Assembly: GCA_947462335.1 (NCBI GenBank)
Contig: OX381720.1
Coordinates: 45,478,654 to 45,542,653, forward strand
Length of the DNA stretch: 64,000 nt
DNA from: Harmothoe impar
Lineage: Eukaryota; Annelida; Polychaeta; Phyllodocida; Polynoidae
Direction: 5' to 3'
The position numbers were made by a program, and so were the translations under genes. Below the pieces are notes generated by a model. The model searched no databases. It saw nothing but the letters and a program-made list of their open reading frames with translations, and had not been told where the DNA came from. Within the stretch, counting starts at the first letter, position 1. Each line of letters begins with the position of its first letter. This document shows positions 61,401 to 64,000 of this stretch, in pieces.

Positions 61401-63522
61401 GGGGGGGGGGGGGGTAAAATAAAGGGGAGAAGGAATTTTGCATTATAGTCTAATTTTCACATAGAGAGTATTTAAGCAGCAACGTCCATTGCATGGGCTA
61501 TAGGGCTAGATTGCCTCGCAAAGGAAGTACTTTTTCTTTAAATGGGTATTACAGAAAAATGAGCACCACAACATGTAATTTTTTTTCCATTTTCTATTTG
61601 TTTATTCTGCCAACTAATCTAATCCAAAGTGATTCGAAGATAGCAATAGAAGAACATGGTCATCCGACCACAAAATAAAAATTCTCTTTTAGCTTAGTTA
61701 AGAACTATCTTTTTCAAGTGGCTTTCCCATAGAACTGAGCACTGTACCATGCCATTTTCTTTACTTTTTCTAGTTCCTAATGTATTGAACTAATATTGTA
61801 CTAAGTTATATGCAGAAATCAATAGAATATCTAGATCATCGAACAGGTAGCGATACCCTTTAACACAAATCCGGCGTATAAAATAAAACTAATAAATGAT
61901 AGGCATTTTTAATCAAGTGAATTATGGTTAGAAAATAACAGTATTGTGCTTCTATTTTCAGAATGTCGCCATAGATGCTTGTATATTAGACAGTGAATCA
62001 GGACTTTTGCAACAGGTGAGTTTAAAAGGTTTACCAATGGTGTGGGCGGGAAGAGATAAAATGTATCGCACCATAAGAGTTCCTAAGCTGAGGTTGCCTA
62101 CCCCTATCCACAACCAGCCATCCCCTGTTGACCCCTCCCCCAGAAAAAAAATTAAGAACATAAGTACCGTAGGTAAAGAAAACAACAGTAGACTAAAAGT
62201 GTTTGTAAGTAGGCAGATGAAGACAATTTCATAAGGACTGTCTCCCTTGTTTACAGGCGTGTGATATAAGTGGCGGCACCTACCTCAAAATTCCACAACT
62301 ACTGGGCCTCCTGCAATACCTATTGGTGAGTACGGTAACAGATAGTTACAGATATCGAATCATATTAAGTTAAATTGCCCATCAATTTGTTCGCTTTGAA
62401 TATCGACAACTGTAAGTTCTACATGTAATGTTGTTTTCTATACTTAATAACAGTGGGGATATTTTTTCATGAACATTTAATGTATTTCTACTTAATAATT
62501 CGGAATGTATAATTCATGAGCCTTTGAAAGTGTAGATTAATCATGCCTGGTTTAATAATTTGTACGTGTACTAATACTGTGCTCTGGGTATAGTGGGTGT
62601 TCCTGCCAGATGTGCCCATGCGTAAGAAGTTGACACTGCCCCCCATGATGGCTGTGGACTACCGCGCTGCCTGCTTCTGTCACAGACATCTCATAGACGT
62701 GGGATATGTCTGCTCCGTCTGTCTCTCAGGTACAGTATATTGTGGATACAACTTTAAAACTGGTATTTTAGATATATCTATGTCTCATATACATAATGTT
62801 GTGATGGAATGAAATGGTGTCATATATGACTCAACACTTTGTAGTTATAGTAAATATGATTAGCCTATATTGATTGTTCAGAAAACGTGAGGGTGAATAT
62901 AGAACCATTGGTAAATCCTAAATTGGTCTTAATACTATGGTGGACATCTATGATGATGGTACATGTATTATTTACTTTAGTTTACAGCGTCATTGACATT
63001 AGCAATGATATACTCAGAAAAAACAGTAGTTACAAAATATTAATACTTGAGAGAAGATAATCATCAATGTATGAATTGCGTATTCATTACAAACGTATGT
63101 GTATGTTGTTACAGATAATATTGCTACTACTACACATTTTTCACTTTTTCCAATTTCAGTATTCTGCACTTTTAGCCCAATTTGTTCAACATGCCAGTAA
63201 GTGTCTTCAATTATCACCCTTCTAAAAGATATATATCATCGTAGCCCTGTTGTGCCATATTCCATAATCATATTGTCCTTTACAGGTATAATCAAATATA
63301 GATCAAAATATAACATTCTTAAAATGATTTACATTTTCATGACGATAATTTCATATACCGGTAGCAGAGATAGTAATGCTAGTATCGTTATCTAAACAGT
63401 AGCATCTAGATTTATGATCGTAACATGTATTCATGGTTTGTCTTTGCAGAACAACATTTAAACTACAGCGTTTGCCAAAAGTCACAAAGAAGAAAAACAA
63501 ACGAAGTGCAATCAATAGCTGA
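55497..63522 (+). CDS. GTF2H3: TFIIH core subunit p34 (general transcription factor IIH subunit 3)
   Basis: p34 is a structural subunit of the TFIIH core, needed for RNA polymerase II initiation and nucleotide excision repair; it binds p44. Exons: 55497-55503, 55595-55680, 58873-58979, 59370-59530, 60236-60301, 60699-60757, 61018-61092, 61962-62015, 62257-62325, 62594-62729, 63160-63196, 63450-63522. They sum to 930 nt (309 aa; human 308). Order: vWA-like domain from [14 protein letters not shown], through [47 protein letters not shown] and [12 protein letters not shown]; then a C-terminal C4-type zinc finger ([17 protein letters not shown]...[11 protein letters not shown]) and a Lys/Arg-rich tail. 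Exon 1 codes for only seven nucleotides. The intron after exon 2 is 3.2 kb and carries LINE debris and MITEs. The small exons at 60236 and 60699 join only if the second of two nearby AGs is used. Confidence 0.95.
55840..57258 (+). mobile_element. LINE 3'-end relic in GTF2H3 intron
   Basis: From about 55850, [12 protein letters not shown] and, after stops, a frame at 55986-56318 with [33 protein letters not shown] resemble the C-terminal zinc-binding tail of many non-LTR retrotransposon polymerases (CPLC...DEFH..FHC). A matching kind of 3' tail, AATAAAC followed by repeated TTGAAA/ATTGAAATTGAA, is at 57217-57258. The block between (about 56400-56990, with a poly-G tract) may be a nested insertion. 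Frames are broken, so this is a dead fragment, unrelated to the intact LINE at 20640. Confidence 0.65.
57396..57663. mobile_element. PIF/Harbinger-like MITE with 36-bp inverted ends
   Basis: The left end GGCCATCAGAATGAAAGTGA plus GAGTTTACCGTCC is the inverse of the right end GGACTATAAACTC plus TTACTTTCATTCTGGTGGCC with few mismatches. It is flanked by TAA at 57393-57395 and 57664-57666. It is 268 bp with no coding capacity. The GGCC start and TAA duplication link it to the GGCC-type element at 35157, though the inner sequence differs. It lies in the 3.2-kb GTF2H3 intron. Confidence 0.75.
58175..58320. mobile_element. Degraded family C MITE fragment
   Basis: GGGGTTGATCATTTTTTGAA, ACGGGGGGGACAGGTGG and AACCACCCC ends recall the TGGTCATTTTTTAACAACAGGGG module of family C. 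The interior alternates G runs with AAAAAA. No intact terminus or target duplication. Confidence 0.45.
59061..59097. repeat. TATACC/TATATC microsatellite
   Basis: Five to six copies of a (C)TATACC hexamer with one TATATC variant, in the GTF2H3 intron after the exon at 58873. Confidence 0.8.
59580..60028. mobile_element. hAT-like non-autonomous element in GTF2H3 intron
   Basis: The ends GGGTTAGCGCTAG (left) and CTAGCGCGAACCCTG (right) are inverted. Read from the right the terminus is CAGGGTTCGCGCTAGCC, a typical hAT start. The 7-bp direct repeat CTATTCT flanks both sides (59573-59579 and 60029-60035). The left terminal CA is missing or mutated. Inside, ATTAGCCAATTTGGCGAATT and its inverse recur four to five times near both ends, as subterminal motifs of hAT elements do. 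About 449 bp, no transposase. Confidence 0.75.
61283..61351 (+). repeat. tRNA-like sequence, probable SINE head
   Basis: TCTGTAGTGTAGTGGTTATG contains an A-box-like TAGTGTAGTGG (61287-61297), and GGAGTTCTATCCC at 61329-61341 resembles a B box (GGTTCGANNCC) with two or three changes. The spacing (about 30 nt) and the CCTGCTTTGCAATCAGAGG anticodon-arm-like segment suit a tRNA-derived SINE. A functional tRNA is unlikely because the acceptor stem does not pair. It is followed by T and G runs at about 61380-61414. It lies in the GTF2H3 intron after the exon at 61018. Confidence 0.5.
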
Positions 63523-63811
63523 ACAGATTAGTAATTTATTATAGAAAGATTTGCTGACAGAACGTCATAATATGTCCTGTCTATTTAATAGACAGTGCAT
63601 GGAGACTATGGTACTACGGATACACAAGTAAAATAGTCACTAGCTTAAGTTTATGAGAAGTATATTATTTCTTCTTAATGTTTATACACAGGTCTGCTAA
63701 CATCCGTGTTTATCTCCTTCATAAGGTCCAATATATTGTATCTTAGATACTGATGGGTTACTGGGTACCATTGCATCTTAAGTATTCAGTCTGTTCATTT
63801 ATAATGACATT

Positions 63812-63817
63812 ATTAAA
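63812..63817 (+). terminator. Candidate poly(A) signal of GTF2H3
   Basis: ATTAAA about 290 nt after the GTF2H3 stop. I see no AATAAA on the plus strand between 63523 and the window end that is better placed. A degraded family B hairpin follows at about 63867-63935. Confidence 0.3.
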
Positions 63818-64000
63818 CAACCCGCCAAACAATGGAGGGTAGAAGAGTCTCCCTGTGAATATGTATGAGCCGCCATGCAGATAGGATTCTTCGTGCTGGC
63901 GCATAAACCACACTTCCTGTTTGACTGGTCATCTGACTGGGAAAAAAAGATTACCTGTATATTTAAAAGAATGTATATTTTTGAAATTTAAAATAAGCTG

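Overview
This is nuclear DNA from a metazoan, probably a marine invertebrate. Coding exons are short, carry canonical GT-AG introns and are separated by AT-rich introns full of transposable elements. There are no operons or bacterial signals. The protein sequences and the retained head-to-head EIF2B1/GTF2H3 pair, which is also known in vertebrates, would suit an invertebrate deuterostome or a slowly evolving lophotrochozoan. I cannot name the species from the sequence.

Layout. Positions 1-9259 hold no gene I can recognise, only repeats. A small exon-like segment at 9260-9368 ends in an ATG followed directly by a good splice donor. It may be the start-codon exon of the gene at 37.7 kb. The stretch 9369-37728 (its proposed first intron) is a repeat reservoir: a 58-bp tandem array (10.2 kb), several short terminal-inverted-repeat elements, a 21-copy G-rich minisatellite (18.8-20.1 kb) and a LINE with an intact ORF carrying endonuclease and reverse transcriptase (20.6-24.4 kb).

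Three host genes are supported exon by exon. (1) 37729-46301, + strand: a MTMR3/MTMR4-type myotubularin phosphoinositide 3-phosphatase (15 coding exons, about 1195 aa, active HCSDGWDRT site, C-terminal FYVE finger). (2) 51258-54033, - strand: EIF2B1, the alpha subunit of the eIF2B exchange factor (8 exons, 313 aa). (3) 55497-63522, + strand: GTF2H3, the p34 subunit of TFIIH (11 exons, 309 aa). MTMR and EIF2B1 converge. EIF2B1 and GTF2H3 diverge from a 1.46-kb spacer that has ETS- and CCAAT-like motifs close to the GTF2H3 start.

The most unusual structure is in the MTMR gene. The intron before the coiled-coil exon is filled by a 48-bp minisatellite whose repeat unit contains the 3' splice-site sequence. 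The real acceptor is the last of 12 copies. Six upstream copies still have CAG, five have CGG, and the copies I checked would meet a stop codon within four codons if used. The window is also rich in non-autonomous DNA transposons whose ends and target-site duplications can be read directly (PIF/Harbinger-like, hAT-like and Tc1/mariner-like), and in two abundant hairpin families.
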